Positions 46,160-55,195 are shown, numbered from the stretch's first letter. The stretch is DNA of 64,000 nucleotides from Herbidospora galbida (GCF_005233835.1 NZ_SZQA01000010.1:124001-188000), one strand, 5' to 3'. Notes: a model not told the origin generated them from the sequence alone. A program made the numbers and translations.

Positions 46160-47734
46160 ATGGCCGACGACCGCTTCCACGTGTACGACACCACGCTCCG
46201 CGACGGCGCCCAGCAGGAGGGCCTCAACCTCTCCGTTGCCGACAAGATCGCCGTCGCCCGTCACCTGGACGCACTGGGGGTCGGCTTCATCGAGGGCGGT
46301 TGGCCGGGCGCCAACCCCAAGGACACGGAGTTCTTCCGGCGCGCTCAAACAGAGCTCGACCTGAAGCACGCGCAACTCGCGGCGTTCGGCGCGACCCGCC
46401 GGGCCGGAGTGAAGGCCGCCGACGACCCACTGGTGGCCGCCCTGCGCGACTCCGGCGCGCCCGTCGTGACCCTTGTCGCCAAGAGTCACGACCGGCACGT
46501 GGAACTGGCCCTCCGCACGACTCTGGAGGAGAACCTCGCGATGATCCGCGACACGGTCTCCCACCTGCGTGCGGAGGGTCAGCGGGTGTTCCTCGACGCG
46601 GAACACTTCTTCGACGGCTACAAGTCCAACCCGGCCTACGCCCTGGAGGTGCTCCGGACGGCGGCCGAGGCCGGGGCGTCGGTGATCGCCCTGTGTGACA
46701 CCAACGGCGGGATGCTGCCCGACGAGCTGGCGGACGTCGTACACAACGCGGTTGCGACCAGCGCCCGGATCGGCATCCACTGCCACGACGACACCGGCTG
46801 CGCGGTCGCCAACACCCTCGCGGCGGTGAAGGCCGGGGCGACCCACGTGCAGGGCTGCGCCAACGGCTACGGCGAGCGCTCGGGCAACGCGAACCTGTTC
46901 ACCGTGGTCGCCAACCTCCAGCTCAAGCGGGGCTTCGACCTCGTGCCGCCGGAGGCGCTGCGGGACATGACCCGGATCGCCCACGCCATCACCGAGGTCA
47001 CCAACGTGACCCCCAACTCCCACGCCCCCTACGTGGGCGCCTCGGCCTTCGCCCACAAGGCCGGCCTGCACGCCTCGGCGATCAAGGTCGACCCGAACCT
47101 CTACCAGCACATCGACCCGGCCGAGGTCGGCAACGACATGCGCATGCTGGTCTCCGACATGGCCGGCCGCGCCTCGGTCGAGCTGAAGGGCCGCGAGCTC
47201 GGCTACGACCTCACCGGCGAGCAGTCGCGCGAACTGGTCGACCGGGTCAAGGACCTGGAGTCGCGCGGCCACACCTTCGAGGCCGCCGACGCCTCCTTCG
47301 AACTGCTGCTCCGCGACACCCTCCACGGCGAGCGCCGCCGCCACTTCACGGTGGAGTCGTGGCGCGTGATCGTCGAACGCCGCCCGACAGGCGAGGTCGT
47401 CAGCGAGGCGACCGTGAAGGTCCACGCCAAGGGCGAGCGCATCGTCGCGACCGGCGAGGGCAACGGCCCCGTGAACGCCCTCGACCGGGCGGTCCGGCTG
47501 GCGCTGGAGAAGCTCTACCCCGAGCTGGCGACCGTCGAGCTGATCGACTTCAAGGTCCGGATCCTGGAGGGCACCCACGGCACCGACGCGGTCACCCGCG
47601 TCCTGGTGACGTCGAGCGACCCGAAGGGCGACTGGAGCACGGTCGGGGTGGACGAGAACATCATCGAGGCGTCCTGGCACGCCCTGGAGCAGGCCGTGAC
47701 GTTCGGCCTGCTCCGCGCCGGCTACGAAATCTGA
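46160..47734 (+). CDS. cimA: Citramalate synthase
   Basis: A 524-residue LeuA-superfamily protein that condenses pyruvate and acetyl-CoA to (R)-citramalate, a threonine-independent entry to isoleucine. The TIM-barrel start (VYDTTLRDGAQQEGLNLSVADK) with Arg-Asp, HCHDDTGCAVAN and GCANGYGERSGNANL are CimA-type; the C-terminal regulatory domain (RILEGTHGTDAVTRVLVTSSD) binds a feedback effector. The LeuC/LeuD and LeuB enzymes could process the product. ATG at 46160 follows AAGGAACCGAG. Confidence 0.92.
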   Translation: MADDRFHVYDTTLRDGAQQEGLNLSVADKIAVARHLDALGVGFIEGGWPGANPKDTEFFRRAQTELDLKHAQLAAFGATRRAGVKAADDPLVAALRDSGAPVVTLVAKSHDRHVELALRTTLEENLAMIRDTVSHLRAEGQRVFLDAEHFFDGYKSNPAYALEVLRTAAEAGASVIALCDTNGGMLPDELADVVHNAVATSARIGIHCHDDTGCAVANTLAAVKAGATHVQGCANGYGERSGNANLFTVVANLQLKRGFDLVPPEALRDMTRIAHAITEVTNVTPNSHAPYVGASAFAHKAGLHASAIKVDPNLYQHIDPAEVGNDMRMLVSDMAGRASVELKGRELGYDLTGEQSRELVDRVKDLESRGHTFEAADASFELLLRDTLHGERRRHFTVESWRVIVERRPTGEVVSEATVKVHAKGERIVATGEGNGPVNALDRAVRLALEKLYPELATVELIDFKVRILEGTHGTDAVTRVLVTSSDPKGDWSTVGVDENIIEASWHALEQAVTFGLLRAGYEI

Positions 47735-47862
47735 TCGCCGCGCCTCCGGCACGGCTGCTCGGTCGCTAGGAGTCTGGGGCTTCCCTCGGCACAGTGCTCG
47801 GGCCTTCTTAGAGTTACCTTCGATGTATGACCAAGTCATTGCATCCCAGGTCGAAAGGGTTA

Positions 47863-48033
47863 TTAGCCTCTCCGCTTCCCGGTGATGATCTGCCGGGAAG
47901 CAGGAGTATCGCGAAAATCCTGCTGAGCCCGTAGTACTTGGGCCAGGTCCGGATCAATACCAAGACCCCGGGCAAGCGCCTGCCCGCCCATGAGCGTCAC
48001 ACGTGGGTACGCGATGCCGCGTAGCTCCGCCAT
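47863..48033 (-). CDS. Short hypothetical, part of accessory relic
   Basis: A 56-residue frame starting MAELRGIAYPRVTLMGGQAL and ending RQIITGKRRG. An upstream TTG (48066) is an alternative start. No family recognised; it may be the C-terminal remnant of a larger element protein. It is the last frame of a minus-strand series that includes a TraB pseudogene. Confidence 0.35.
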   Translation of the reverse strand: MAELRGIAYPRVTLMGGQALARGLGIDPDLAQVLRAQQDFRDTPASRQIITGKRRG

Positions 48034-48103
48034 GACGGGCAATCCCACGCCGACAACCACCGGCAAGTGCTTGCCCGCACAAGGGATAAGGAGGTGAGCG
48101 CTG

Positions 48104-48217
48104 TTACCGGTAGCCGAGCAAGGCCGCCAGCCGGTCCACTGCGTGATCGCTGAGAGGCCCCGCCGCAGCCACGATCGACCGGGCGTAGGCAGCGATCACG
48201 GGATCGTCTGAGGTCAT
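48104..48217 (-). CDS. Small hypothetical protein coupled to upstream frame
   Basis: A 37-residue frame (MTSDDPVIAAYARSIVAAAG ... LAALLGYR) whose ATG overlaps the stop of the previous frame (ATGA). Its composition, with a short amphipathic C-terminal helix, resembles small proteins encoded in actinobacterial integrative elements. Function unknown. Confidence 0.5.
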   Translation of the reverse strand: MTSDDPVIAAYARSIVAAAGPLSDHAVDRLAALLGYR

Positions 48218-48477
48218 CTCGCCGACGTGCGCCCCCTGCCCACGGCCCGCTGACGCGGCCTCATGCCCTCCAGCAAGATCCGCATCTGTCGGGGTTCTCT
48301 GGTCGGCCTAGCCGCATCCCGCCCACCCTCCGCTGAGTCGTGGCCGGCCGCCGCCGACACCCACTCCTCCAGGCCCGGCAACACAGGCATGTCGGCCCCG
48401 TCGGGACGCTTTGCCGAACGGCGACGCTTACCCGCACCCGACCGCGCCGACGCGCGCCCAACCCTGGCACTCATCAA
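48214..48477 (-). CDS. Hypothetical basic protein in element relic
   Basis: An 87-residue frame with an Arg/Lys-rich N-terminus (RSGAGKRRRSAKRPDG) and an acidic middle. Its start overlaps the stop of the frame before it and its stop overlaps the start of the next (both ATGA), so it belongs to a compact operon. No family recognised. Confidence 0.45.
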   Translation of the reverse strand: MMSARVGRASARSGAGKRRRSAKRPDGADMPVLPGLEEWVSAAAGHDSAEGGRDAARPTREPRQMRILLEGMRPRQRAVGRGRTSAR

Positions 48478-48785
48478 GCACCAGCCCCGGCCAACCCCGG
48501 CGCCGCACCCGCAGCCAGCCCCCGCACCGGTGGCCCGCCCCTATCCGGAACACCCTCCCCAGGCCCCTCCCGCGCCGCCTGACGAGCCGCCACCAGCCGC
48601 AACAGCCGGACCGCGATCGGATGCCGCCCCGGATCAGAAGCGCTCAACCGCTGCCACACATACCGGCCCGGCTCGCTCGCCTCCTGCTCCGGATCCAGAC
48701 CAGCCGCCGCCGGCGCCCACCCCACACCTGCCCAAGGCCCGCCGCGCACGCCGGAAGCAGTCCCCGCACGATGCCTCACAACCAC
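48474..48785 (-). CDS. Hypothetical frame downstream of TraB remnant
   Basis: A 103-residue frame containing EPGRYVWQRLSASDPGRHPIA and a helical tail. It begins within the decayed traB sequence in another frame and its stop overlaps the next frame. It may be the C-terminal part of an element protein fused by deletion to the traB remnant; the N-terminal 30 residues are doubtful. Confidence 0.35.
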   Translation of the reverse strand: MVVRHRAGTASGVRGGPWAGVGWAPAAAGLDPEQEASEPGRYVWQRLSASDPGRHPIAVRLLRLVAARQAAREGPGEGVPDRGGPPVRGLAAGAAPGLAGAGA

Positions 48786-49200
48786 GAGGCCTTGCCCGAA
48801 CCGGTCGCGCCCGCGATCAGCACATGAGTCCCATGGACCTGGAGACGAAACGACGCCCCGTCCTCAGTGAGCCCGATCTCTACCGGCCCGACCCACGCCC
48901 GGACCGGGAGCGGCATTGCCGGAACCACCGACACCAGCGCATCGACGCGCGGGAAGACCAGCGTCACCCAGCCCGGCTGGGGCGAAGTGATCCGCACCCG
49001 GGGAGCCCCAAAGCCGTTCGACAGGTTCGGCGCACGGTCGGTGAACTGCTCCACCACCTGACCGGCCAGCATCCGCACCCACACCACATCGCAGGGGCAT
49101 CACAACGCACCCGCAACCAGATCCGGCAGACACAGCCGACCACCGAAGTTGCCCGCCAGGCCGGCCATGACCATGACCGACTGCCACCTACGCCGGTACA
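48715..49200 (-). pseudogene. TraB/FtsK-SpoIIIE-type DNA translocase, decayed
   Basis: One minus-strand frame reads WQSVMVMAGLAGNFGGR, then a TGA (49100-49102), then VVWVRMLAGQVVEQFTDRAP and on to the Walker A motif HVLIAGATGSGKASWL, then a second TGA (48776-48778) and GIVRGLLPACAAGLGQVWG. This is the pattern of the TraB/TraSA DNA pump of actinobacterial integrative conjugative elements, where Trp normally follows the Walker A segment (GSVLWGIVRGL-like). Two in-frame stops and loss of most of the ATPase domain show it is inactive. Confidence 0.72.
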
Positions 49201-49457
49201 CCCACATCCACCGCCACAAACGGCAAGCCCAGGCTTGCCATGGCGGGCGGCACCGGAGGCATCTCCGGAGCGACCGCAGCCACGATCTTCACCGAGACCG
49301 TCTTGTCCGCCGCGCGGACATCGGGACTCGCGTTGGTCACTGCAACCGACCACACCGGCTCACCGGTCGTCTTGTCACGCTGCTCGACGGGACGGTCTCT
49401 CGTGCTCGCGTCGAAGTCGAGTACCGGGGTGACCTCCCCACTCAGGAAGGCCCCCAT
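49188..49457 (-). CDS. Conserved small protein of integrative elements
   Basis: An 89-residue protein (MGAFLSGEVTPVLDFDASTR ... KTVSVKIVAAVAPEMP) resembling the small proteins encoded just upstream of traB in actinobacterial elements, from the VLDFDxxTR and TGEPVW patterns. It appears intact and slightly overlaps the traB remnant. Function unknown. Confidence 0.6.
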   Translation of the reverse strand: MGAFLSGEVTPVLDFDASTRDRPVEQRDKTTGEPVWSVAVTNASPDVRAADKTVSVKIVAAVAPEMPPVPPAMASLGLPFVAVDVGVPA

Positions 49458-49784
49458 GAGGAAACACGAACTGGTGGTGCACAGGGATCGGTCCCCTGAT
49501 CAAAGCGGCATCAGCCTCCTCGACAGCTGATCCCCGCCCAAGCCGGCACACTTGCACTCCGACAAATGACCTGACTCGGCAGGCTTATAGCCAGTAAACG
49601 ACACGAGAAGGCCAGTAGATCCCGCTATACCGGAAGGCATCGATCAGGCATTACCAAATCAGGAATCCACTTTTATAATCCTGCCCGCGCCGAAACGGTG
49701 CCGCAGGCAAACCGCGCACGGAGGCGACTGAACACTGCATATGACGTTGGCGATCATCTCTCCTCCTCTTCTGTCTCTCGCGGT
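49458..49784. other. AT-richer non-coding gap
   Basis: No credible gene on either strand. Base composition falls well below the surrounding DNA (for example around 49560-49690), which suggests foreign or decayed sequence. Confidence 0.4.
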
Positions 49785-50345
49785 CTACGCCGGGAAGTAG
49801 ATTAGCTCAGAAACTGCGTATTGGAGAACATCTCCATCTCTATCTCTCAGCTTGGCGGCAATATAACCTTCCCTTCCCGGTAGCTCGTCTCCAATGCTCT
49901 TCACAAGTGCGCCGACAAGTTCTATTTTATAATCACCATTCTCGTCGCGCTCTCCCTCTGCAAAGGACCTCTCTCGATCACTTCCTTTATCGTCTTCATT
50001 TGCGATGACGTATACGCTCAGCGAATCCGAACTTTTGAAGCCTGTGACCGTCACGATGATCGGCCCACCCGGGTAGGTGGGATCGGTATAGTTCACTGCC
50101 GGTTCGGCCGAAGCGGGGGTTGCGGGCGCGGAAGATTCGGGATTGGAAGGAGGGCTTGCTTCGGGGGTGTCGGACCCGAGTGCTGGACTGGCAATAGGTG
50201 ATACTTTCGCACTGGTCGACTCGCCAGGTAATCCAAGTGCATTTCTGACTTCCGGAACGACGATAACGGCGGCCAGCGCACTCACCCCGGCTAGTATGAT
50301 TGCGATCAGAACTGGAATCGGCCACTGCTTCGGAGGGCTTTCCAT
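49785..50345 (-). CDS. Membrane-anchored hypothetical protein
   Basis: A 186-residue protein. One N-terminal helix (PIPVLIAIILAGVSALAAVIVV) is followed by a Pro/Ser/Ala-rich stalk and a C-terminal beta-rich domain (GGPIIVTVTGFKSSDSLSVYVIANEDD ... AVSELIYFP), probably outside the cell. AAAGGA lies upstream of the ATG. Codon third positions are much less GC-biased than in the core genes, a sign of transfer. No family recognised. Confidence 0.65.
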   Translation of the reverse strand: MESPPKQWPIPVLIAIILAGVSALAAVIVVPEVRNALGLPGESTSAKVSPIASPALGSDTPEASPPSNPESSAPATPASAEPAVNYTDPTYPGGPIIVTVTGFKSSDSLSVYVIANEDDKGSDRERSFAEGERDENGDYKIELVGALVKSIGDELPGREGYIAAKLRDRDGDVLQYAVSELIYFPA

Positions 50346-50776
50346 CTAACATCCTTTCACGGCATCGTCGATTATCTTCGCTGCCATGCTTGCAGAGTAG
50401 CCGTCACTGTCGATGGCGAGCATCCCTACTCGTTTACAGCCGATGGGCTTTAGTCCCTATCTTCGGGTCATTCTTTCCAAGTATCAGTGGATCGGACGAG
50501 TCGGTTCAAGGTCGACGCGCCATCTGACTGGAAGGGCCGGTGAGCCCTCATGTGCCAGTCTCCAGGTTTCGGCTGGACTGAATTCCAGGCAGCAGGAGTT
50601 CATTATCCGGACTTGGCCAACAAGATCGAATTACCCGAGGGGCAGGATCGACCCCGGTTGACCTTGTTGGCGCGTCTAGTCCCACATGATGCTTGACGTT
50701 TCTGTCCCAGCACATGCTTGACGGGTGGGCTAGAAAACATGACCGGCCTGCATTGCCGAATTGTTCTTATAGATGT
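50346..50776. other. Degenerate region with IS-end-like repeats
   Basis: No convincing gene. GCCAACAAG (about 50616) and CTTGTTGGC (about 50663) form an inverted repeat. Then GTCCCACATGATGCTTGACG and GTCCCAGCACATGCTTGACG (50682-50722) form an imperfect direct repeat that looks like the terminal sequence of IS481-type elements. No transposase remains. Confidence 0.4.
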
Positions 50777-50780
50777 CAAG

Positions 50781-50866
50781 GCGCGGCCTGACGGCCGCGC
50801 GGGCGGCAGAACGCCGCCCTCCGCTCGCCGGGCATGCGGCCTCCGGCCGGGCCCGGCGAGGAGCGG
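50781..50866. repeat. Cluster of three adjacent hairpins
   Basis: GCGCGGCC-TGAC-GGCCGCGC (50781-50800), GGGCGGC-AGAAC-GCCGCCC (50801-50819), then CCG-CTCGCCGGGC with GCCCGGCGAG-GAG-CGG (50821-50866), the last containing an inner GGCC-TCC-GGCC hairpin. The three stems follow with no spacing, in otherwise AT-richer DNA. Confidence 0.7.
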
Positions 50867-51131
50867 CAAGCCGCCCGAAAGCGCGTAATGTCACCCAAAA
50901 CATCAAAGCTCAGACACCGAGGCGGCACTGCCAACAATCATGCGCCAAGCCTCATGTGCCAAGCGCTCCCGAGGGGCAACCCGCTGGCGAAAGCGGCAGC
51001 AGGCACCACCGGCAACCACCACCCCGGTGTCACCGGAGACGCAAGAGTCCCGAACGCGCGGAATCGATCCCCGCCGGTCACATGCCGGTAGCCATCGCCA
51101 ATCTTGATCAGTAGCACTACGGTTCAACATC

Positions 51132-51554
51132 ATGAAACGACGGTGGGGGTGTCTGGCAGCCGCCCTGGTGCCGCTGGTCGGCCTATTCTTCTTGATCATG
51201 ACCCCCGTCTGGCGCGACGACGCACGTCTCGACGCCTTCCACCAAAAGGCGATCAGCTACCCGCGCCCACCGCACACGCGCGAGTTCCACCACAGGGATG
51301 ACGCGACATCCGGCCCCAATCTGACAGGAGGCAGCGGAGACTACTGCGAATACCGGGTGAGGATCACGCTGCTGACCACCCTGCCCCCGCAGAGAATCCG
51401 CGACCACTACAGCAAGGCCAAAATCCCAGGGTTCCAACACGACGTGATGGTCTCCGTCTACTTCAAGGACCCCGAATCCGGCGAGAGCCAGTTCATCGTC
51501 GAGTTCATCGATACCTATCGAAACCCCTGGGACTTGCTCTGCGGCGCCCTCTAA
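51132..51554 (+). CDS. Hypothetical exported or membrane protein
   Basis: A 140-residue protein with an N-terminal hydrophobic helix (WGCLAAALVPLVGLFFLIM) after two Arg/Lys residues, so it is anchored or secreted. The rest is polar, with a segment LLTTLPPQRIRDHYSKAKIPG followed by a beta pair. Two cysteines (DYCEY, LLCGAL). No family recognised. Codon use is less GC-biased than in core genes. Confidence 0.6.
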   Translation: MKRRWGCLAAALVPLVGLFFLIMTPVWRDDARLDAFHQKAISYPRPPHTREFHHRDDATSGPNLTGGSGDYCEYRVRITLLTTLPPQRIRDHYSKAKIPGFQHDVMVSVYFKDPESGESQFIVEFIDTYRNPWDLLCGAL

Positions 51555-52336
51555 CCACCCACGACTTCATTGCAGAGCGTCAGCCGACATCCGAGACAAT
51601 GGACACGATCGACTCGCGACGCCACCCTTCAGTGCGGCCCGTGCCAGTGCCGGCCGAACTCGCTCGACGATCCCCCCTATGGGGTGACCTACGGTCATTC
51701 CGCCGGCCCAGCCACTGCCGCACGGATGAAGACCCGTACCGCCACAGCTCGGAAATACAGCACCTACCCCATGATTCGATCTGCCGAACTATGTGAATAA
51801 AGGTGGGGTGGGGAGCGGACCGGACACGCTACGACCCATCCCGCCCCCCGTACCGCCGAACCGGTCGCATGCGCGGGAGACACACGCGACAGCCCATCTC
51901 TTCGGGTCCGCTGCCGAGTACCCGGGATGAAGGGCCACCGGCCCAGCGCCGTCTCAGCCCACCCTCAGCGCTCTCAATCTGCACCGCCGTGCAACCGAGC
52001 CGGGCTCCGTCAAGGACGGCCCTGTACGTAGGGCAACCAGTCACCGTGGAAGGTCACCGGGCGATGTACACGCAAGGCCATCCTTGACTGACCTCCGCCC
52101 GATAGACCCGGAGGGGGCAGCCAGCGGGAGCAGCGCAGGAGTGGCACACCCGCCGAAGCCACTCCCAGACGCCAGCTGAATCCCCCGCCGGAGCACGGCC
52201 GGCCTCTTCTATTGGACGAGGCGTGAGGTCACGGTTGGGTCACGCTCCAAGCGGCCTAAATGCCCAGGTCAGAAGGGCTTTCACTAGGTCTCTCTAAGAA
52301 GGTGCGTTTGACCAGCCACAGACGCTCCCTCGCAAT
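51555..52336. other. Non-coding or decayed stretch
   Basis: About 780 bp without a credible gene. Open frames exist but are Arg/Pro/Ser-rich and lack codon bias. This is the right-hand part of the accessory island, ending just after the stop of the heparinase-like gene. Confidence 0.4.
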
Positions 52337-54004
52337 CTAAACGAGGTTCTTGCCCGAGATCTTGAAGGAGACGGGACCGTTCGGGGTGTGCGCGATGACC
52401 GTGCTCCCCGAACAGGTCACCTGGCCGTCGGCCGTGCCCGGCACGACCACGGTGAGCAGGCTCTTGGCCGACGGCGAGACGATCACCGGGGCAGCGGTCT
52501 TCTGCATGTAAGTCTGGGAGATCCAGCCCTGGAAGGGCTTCGGCCGGCCCGCCACGATCTTCTGGCCCTTGACCGGCTTGCAGCCCGGCAGCGCGAACTG
52601 CACGACGGAGGCCCGCCAGTCGTTGTCCTTGACCACGACCCGGCCGCCGCTGTTGCCGACGACCGACATGCGCGGGTCGAGGTGCCAGAGGTTGCCCACC
52701 TTCCCGGACGCGACCGTGTCGAGGACCGCCATGACGTCCTTCTTGTCGTGGTTGACCAGCACGGCCCGGGTCCGGCTGACGCCGTACGCCTTGTCGGTCA
52801 GCGTGTACGACTGGCGGTCGCCCGCGAGCGTCTTCTTGGTCAGCGACGACGGGGTGTGCGGCCGCAGCTTGCGGCCCTGCGGGATCGGGACGTTGTGGGC
52901 CTCGGGGCTGAGGGTCCAGTTCCGGTAGGGGCTCGGCTCGTAGGAGTGGAACCCGGCCTCGGTCAGGATCGGCCGGCCCTGGGCGTAGTAGGTGACGCCG
53001 AGGTGGTCTTCGTGGCCGTGGAACTTCATGCCGGGGCCGTACCGGATCGAGTAGTAGGAGGCCTCTTTGGAATCCCAGGCGGACCGCCCGAAGACGTACC
53101 CGGCCTTGTAGATCTGGACCTTCGAGTCGGGCCGGGCGTAGGCGGCCGGCTGCACGTCGGCCGCGCCGTCGCCGATCGGCACCAGGAAGCCGTTGGGCAT
53201 CGTGGCCGCCGAAATGTGCTCGGGCATCCGGTCGAAGCGATCGGCCAGGTCGGCGGGGACCTTCAGGCCGCACTCGCGGATCCGGTCCATGGCGACCTTG
53301 AGCCGGTCGTGGAAGTAGATCGCGTAGCGCGGCGACTGCTCCAGCAGGGCGCCCTGGGAGTCGACGTCCATCTTGGTGGTCGTGGTCATCCGGCTCAGCG
53401 CCTTGGACTTCCAGGCGGCGTTCCCCATGCGGCAGCCGACGCCCAGCAGGGCGATGTCGGCGTCGAGCCCGTGGTTGTGGCCCCACTTGTAGTTCGAGTT
53501 GTCGGTGAGGAACCGCGCGTGGGCGTTCAGGCTGTCGGTCAGCCACTTGGCCGAGACGTGCTTCGACAGGCACACCAGCACCGGCGTCCGCAGCGAGACG
53601 GTGTGCTCGGCCCACGCCAGCTTCGGTGTGCTGCGCCCGTGGCGGGGGTTCTTCTCGATCCAGTCCTTGATCACGGCGGTGCCGCGGGCCAGATAGGAGG
53701 CCTTGCCGGTGGTCTCGTAGTCGGCCACCAGCCGCCCGGCCCAGCGCAACGACTGGAACACCATGACCCACGACCGGTTCTTGTACGGATCGAGCCGCCA
53801 GTTGACCCTGTCACCGATCTTGACGGGGTCGAGATCGAGGAACCCCAGCTCACCGTCCATGACCTCGGGGGAGGTCGGCGTCGAGGGCAGCCACTCCCCC
53901 TGACACTCGGGCGTCTTCGCCACGGCATGGGCGGGCCCGGCCTGAATCAGGCTGCCTAACACGACAAGAACGGCGAACACGCCGAATTGGATACGGCGCG
54001 TCAC
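52337..54004 (-). CDS. Secreted heparinase II/III-like polysaccharide lyase
   Basis: A 555-residue exported protein with a signal peptide (VTRRIQFGVFAVLVVLGSLI, cleaved near AHA). The helical barrel (alginate-lyase/heparinase N-domain; NYKWGHNHGLDADIALLGVGC) is followed by a beta-sheet domain with RSAWDSKEASYYSIRYGPGM and HGHEDHLGVTYYAQGRPILTEAG, matching heparinase II/III proteins, which eliminate uronic acid polysaccharides. The His/Tyr-rich segments carry probable catalytic residues. GTG at 54004 is chosen because GGAAGGAA precedes it. Substrate unknown. Confidence 0.82.
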   Translation of the reverse strand: MTRRIQFGVFAVLVVLGSLIQAGPAHAVAKTPECQGEWLPSTPTSPEVMDGELGFLDLDPVKIGDRVNWRLDPYKNRSWVMVFQSLRWAGRLVADYETTGKASYLARGTAVIKDWIEKNPRHGRSTPKLAWAEHTVSLRTPVLVCLSKHVSAKWLTDSLNAHARFLTDNSNYKWGHNHGLDADIALLGVGCRMGNAAWKSKALSRMTTTTKMDVDSQGALLEQSPRYAIYFHDRLKVAMDRIRECGLKVPADLADRFDRMPEHISAATMPNGFLVPIGDGAADVQPAAYARPDSKVQIYKAGYVFGRSAWDSKEASYYSIRYGPGMKFHGHEDHLGVTYYAQGRPILTEAGFHSYEPSPYRNWTLSPEAHNVPIPQGRKLRPHTPSSLTKKTLAGDRQSYTLTDKAYGVSRTRAVLVNHDKKDVMAVLDTVASGKVGNLWHLDPRMSVVGNSGGRVVVKDNDWRASVVQFALPGCKPVKGQKIVAGRPKPFQGWISQTYMQKTAAPVIVSPSAKSLLTVVVPGTADGQVTCSGSTVIAHTPNGPVSFKISGKNLV

Positions 54005-54113
54005 GCCAGTTCCTTCCATACGGGGGGCGCGGCTCATGCTGGCCGAACGTCGCACGGGCGGTCAAGTCGGTCGGCGGACCCTGAGAAACACCGGGGAACC
54101 CGGAACGTGCCAG

Positions 54114-54392
54114 CTAGGCCGAGGGGCCGGCGCTCTGGACCACGTCGAACGTCCACACCTCGGCCTGCCCCTGCCCGTGCCCCTGGCCCGCCCACTTCTG
54201 GAAGTCCTCTTCGCTGCGCCAGCGCGTGTAGACCAGGTACTTGTCCGTTCCCTCGACCGGGCGCAGCAGTTCGAACCACTCGAAGCCGTCGGCCGACTCC
54301 ACCATTCCGGCCCGCCCGGCGAACCGCTTTTCGAGGTCGTCCCGCATGTCGGCCGGGATGGTCAGGACGTTGATCTTCACTACCGATGCCAT
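54114..54392 (-). CDS. Antibiotic biosynthesis monooxygenase (ABM) family protein
   Basis: A 92-residue ferredoxin-like ABM protein (INVLTIPADMRDDLEKRFAGR ... FEWFELLRPVEGTDKYLVYTRWRSEEDFQKW). The family includes heme-degrading and small cofactor-free oxygenases. TAAGGT on the minus strand ends 6 nt before the ATG, so the mRNA is probably leaderless. It diverges from the FAH gene; the two start codons are 32 bp apart. Confidence 0.82.
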   Translation of the reverse strand: MASVVKINVLTIPADMRDDLEKRFAGRAGMVESADGFEWFELLRPVEGTDKYLVYTRWRSEEDFQKWAGQGHGQGQAEVWTFDVVQSAGPSA

Positions 54393-54424
54393 GGCGCCAC
54401 CTTATGAGGCACTAGCCTGGGACG

Positions 54425-55195
54425 GTGCGTATCGCGAGGTTCTCCACTGGTGGCGGGGTCGCCTTCGGTGTGGTCGAAGAGGGCGAGCAGGTGCTCGCGA
54501 GGATCGACGGTCATCCCTTCGGCGGGGTGTCGCTGACGGGGGAGCGGTTCCCCGTCGCCGAGGTCCGCATGGTGGCGCCCATGCTGCCGTCCAAGGTCGT
54601 GGCGATCGGGCGCAACTACGCCGACCACGCCAAGGAGATGGGCAACGACGTACCGGCCGAGCCGATGATCTTCCTGAAGCCGTCGACGTCGGTGATCGGG
54701 CACAACGAGCCCATCGCCTATCCCGAGAATCTCACCCAGCACGTCGACTACGAGGGCGAGCTCGCCGTCGTCATCGGGCGGCTCTGCCGCGACGTGCCGG
54801 CCGAGCGGGCGAAAGACGTCATCCTCGGCTACACCTGCGCCAACGACGTGACCGCCCGTGACCTGCAGAAGAAAGACGTGCAGTTCACCCGGGCCAAGGG
54901 GTTCGACACGTTCTGCCCGCTCGGGCCGTGGATCGAGACCGACCTCGACGCGTCCGACCTCGCGCTGACCACCACGGTCAACGGCGAGCTGCGGCAGAGC
55001 GGGCGCACCTCGCAGCTGATCTTCGACATCCCGGCGCTCATCGCCCACGTGACCGCCGTCATGACCCTCCTGCCGGGTGACGTCATCCTCACCGGCACTC
55101 CCGCCGGCGTCGGGCCGGTCAAGCCCGGTGACGAGGTCTCCGTGGGCATCGAAGGCATTGGAACTCTCACCAACAGGGTTGTCTCTCGTGACTGA
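54425..55195 (+). CDS. Fumarylacetoacetate hydrolase family protein
   Basis: A 256-residue FAH-fold protein, a metal-dependent C-C hydrolase or isomerase of the YcgM/HpcE type. Metal ligands lie in [12 protein letters not shown] (Glu pair) and [13 protein letters not shown] (Asp); [13 protein letters not shown] is a family motif. Substrate not evident; fumarylpyruvate or oxaloacetate-like compounds are typical. TAGCCT at 54413-54418 ends 6 nt before the GTG (leaderless). It overlaps gltX by 8 bp, so they are co-transcribed. Confidence 0.9.
   Translation: MRIARFSTGGGVAFGVVEEGEQVLARIDGHPFGGVSLTGERFPVAEVRMVAPMLPSKVVAIGRNYADHAKEMGNDVPAEPMIFLKPSTSVIGHNEPIAYPENLTQHVDYEGELAVVIGRLCRDVPAERAKDVILGYTCANDVTARDLQKKDVQFTRAKGFDTFCPLGPWIETDLDASDLALTTTVNGELRQSGRTSQLIFDIPALIAHVTAVMTLLPGDVILTGTPAGVGPVKPGDEVSVGIEGIGTLTNRVVSRD

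Noticed and set aside
47735-47862. Possible attachment site for the element
   Set aside because: No tRNA fragment or matching repeat at the other end of the island could be identified by eye.
48263-49432. Long plus-strand open frame of 389 codons
   Set aside because: Pro/Arg/His-rich translation without domains; it runs antisense to the TraB remnant and small element frames, which give recognisable protein patterns.
50603-50869. 88-codon minus-strand frame
   Set aside because: It crosses the triple hairpin and IS-end-like repeats and has no recognisable protein pattern.
51570-52087. Plus-strand frames of 76 and 94 codons
   Set aside because: No ribosome sites, no codon bias, Arg/Pro/Ser-rich composition; treated as non-coding.
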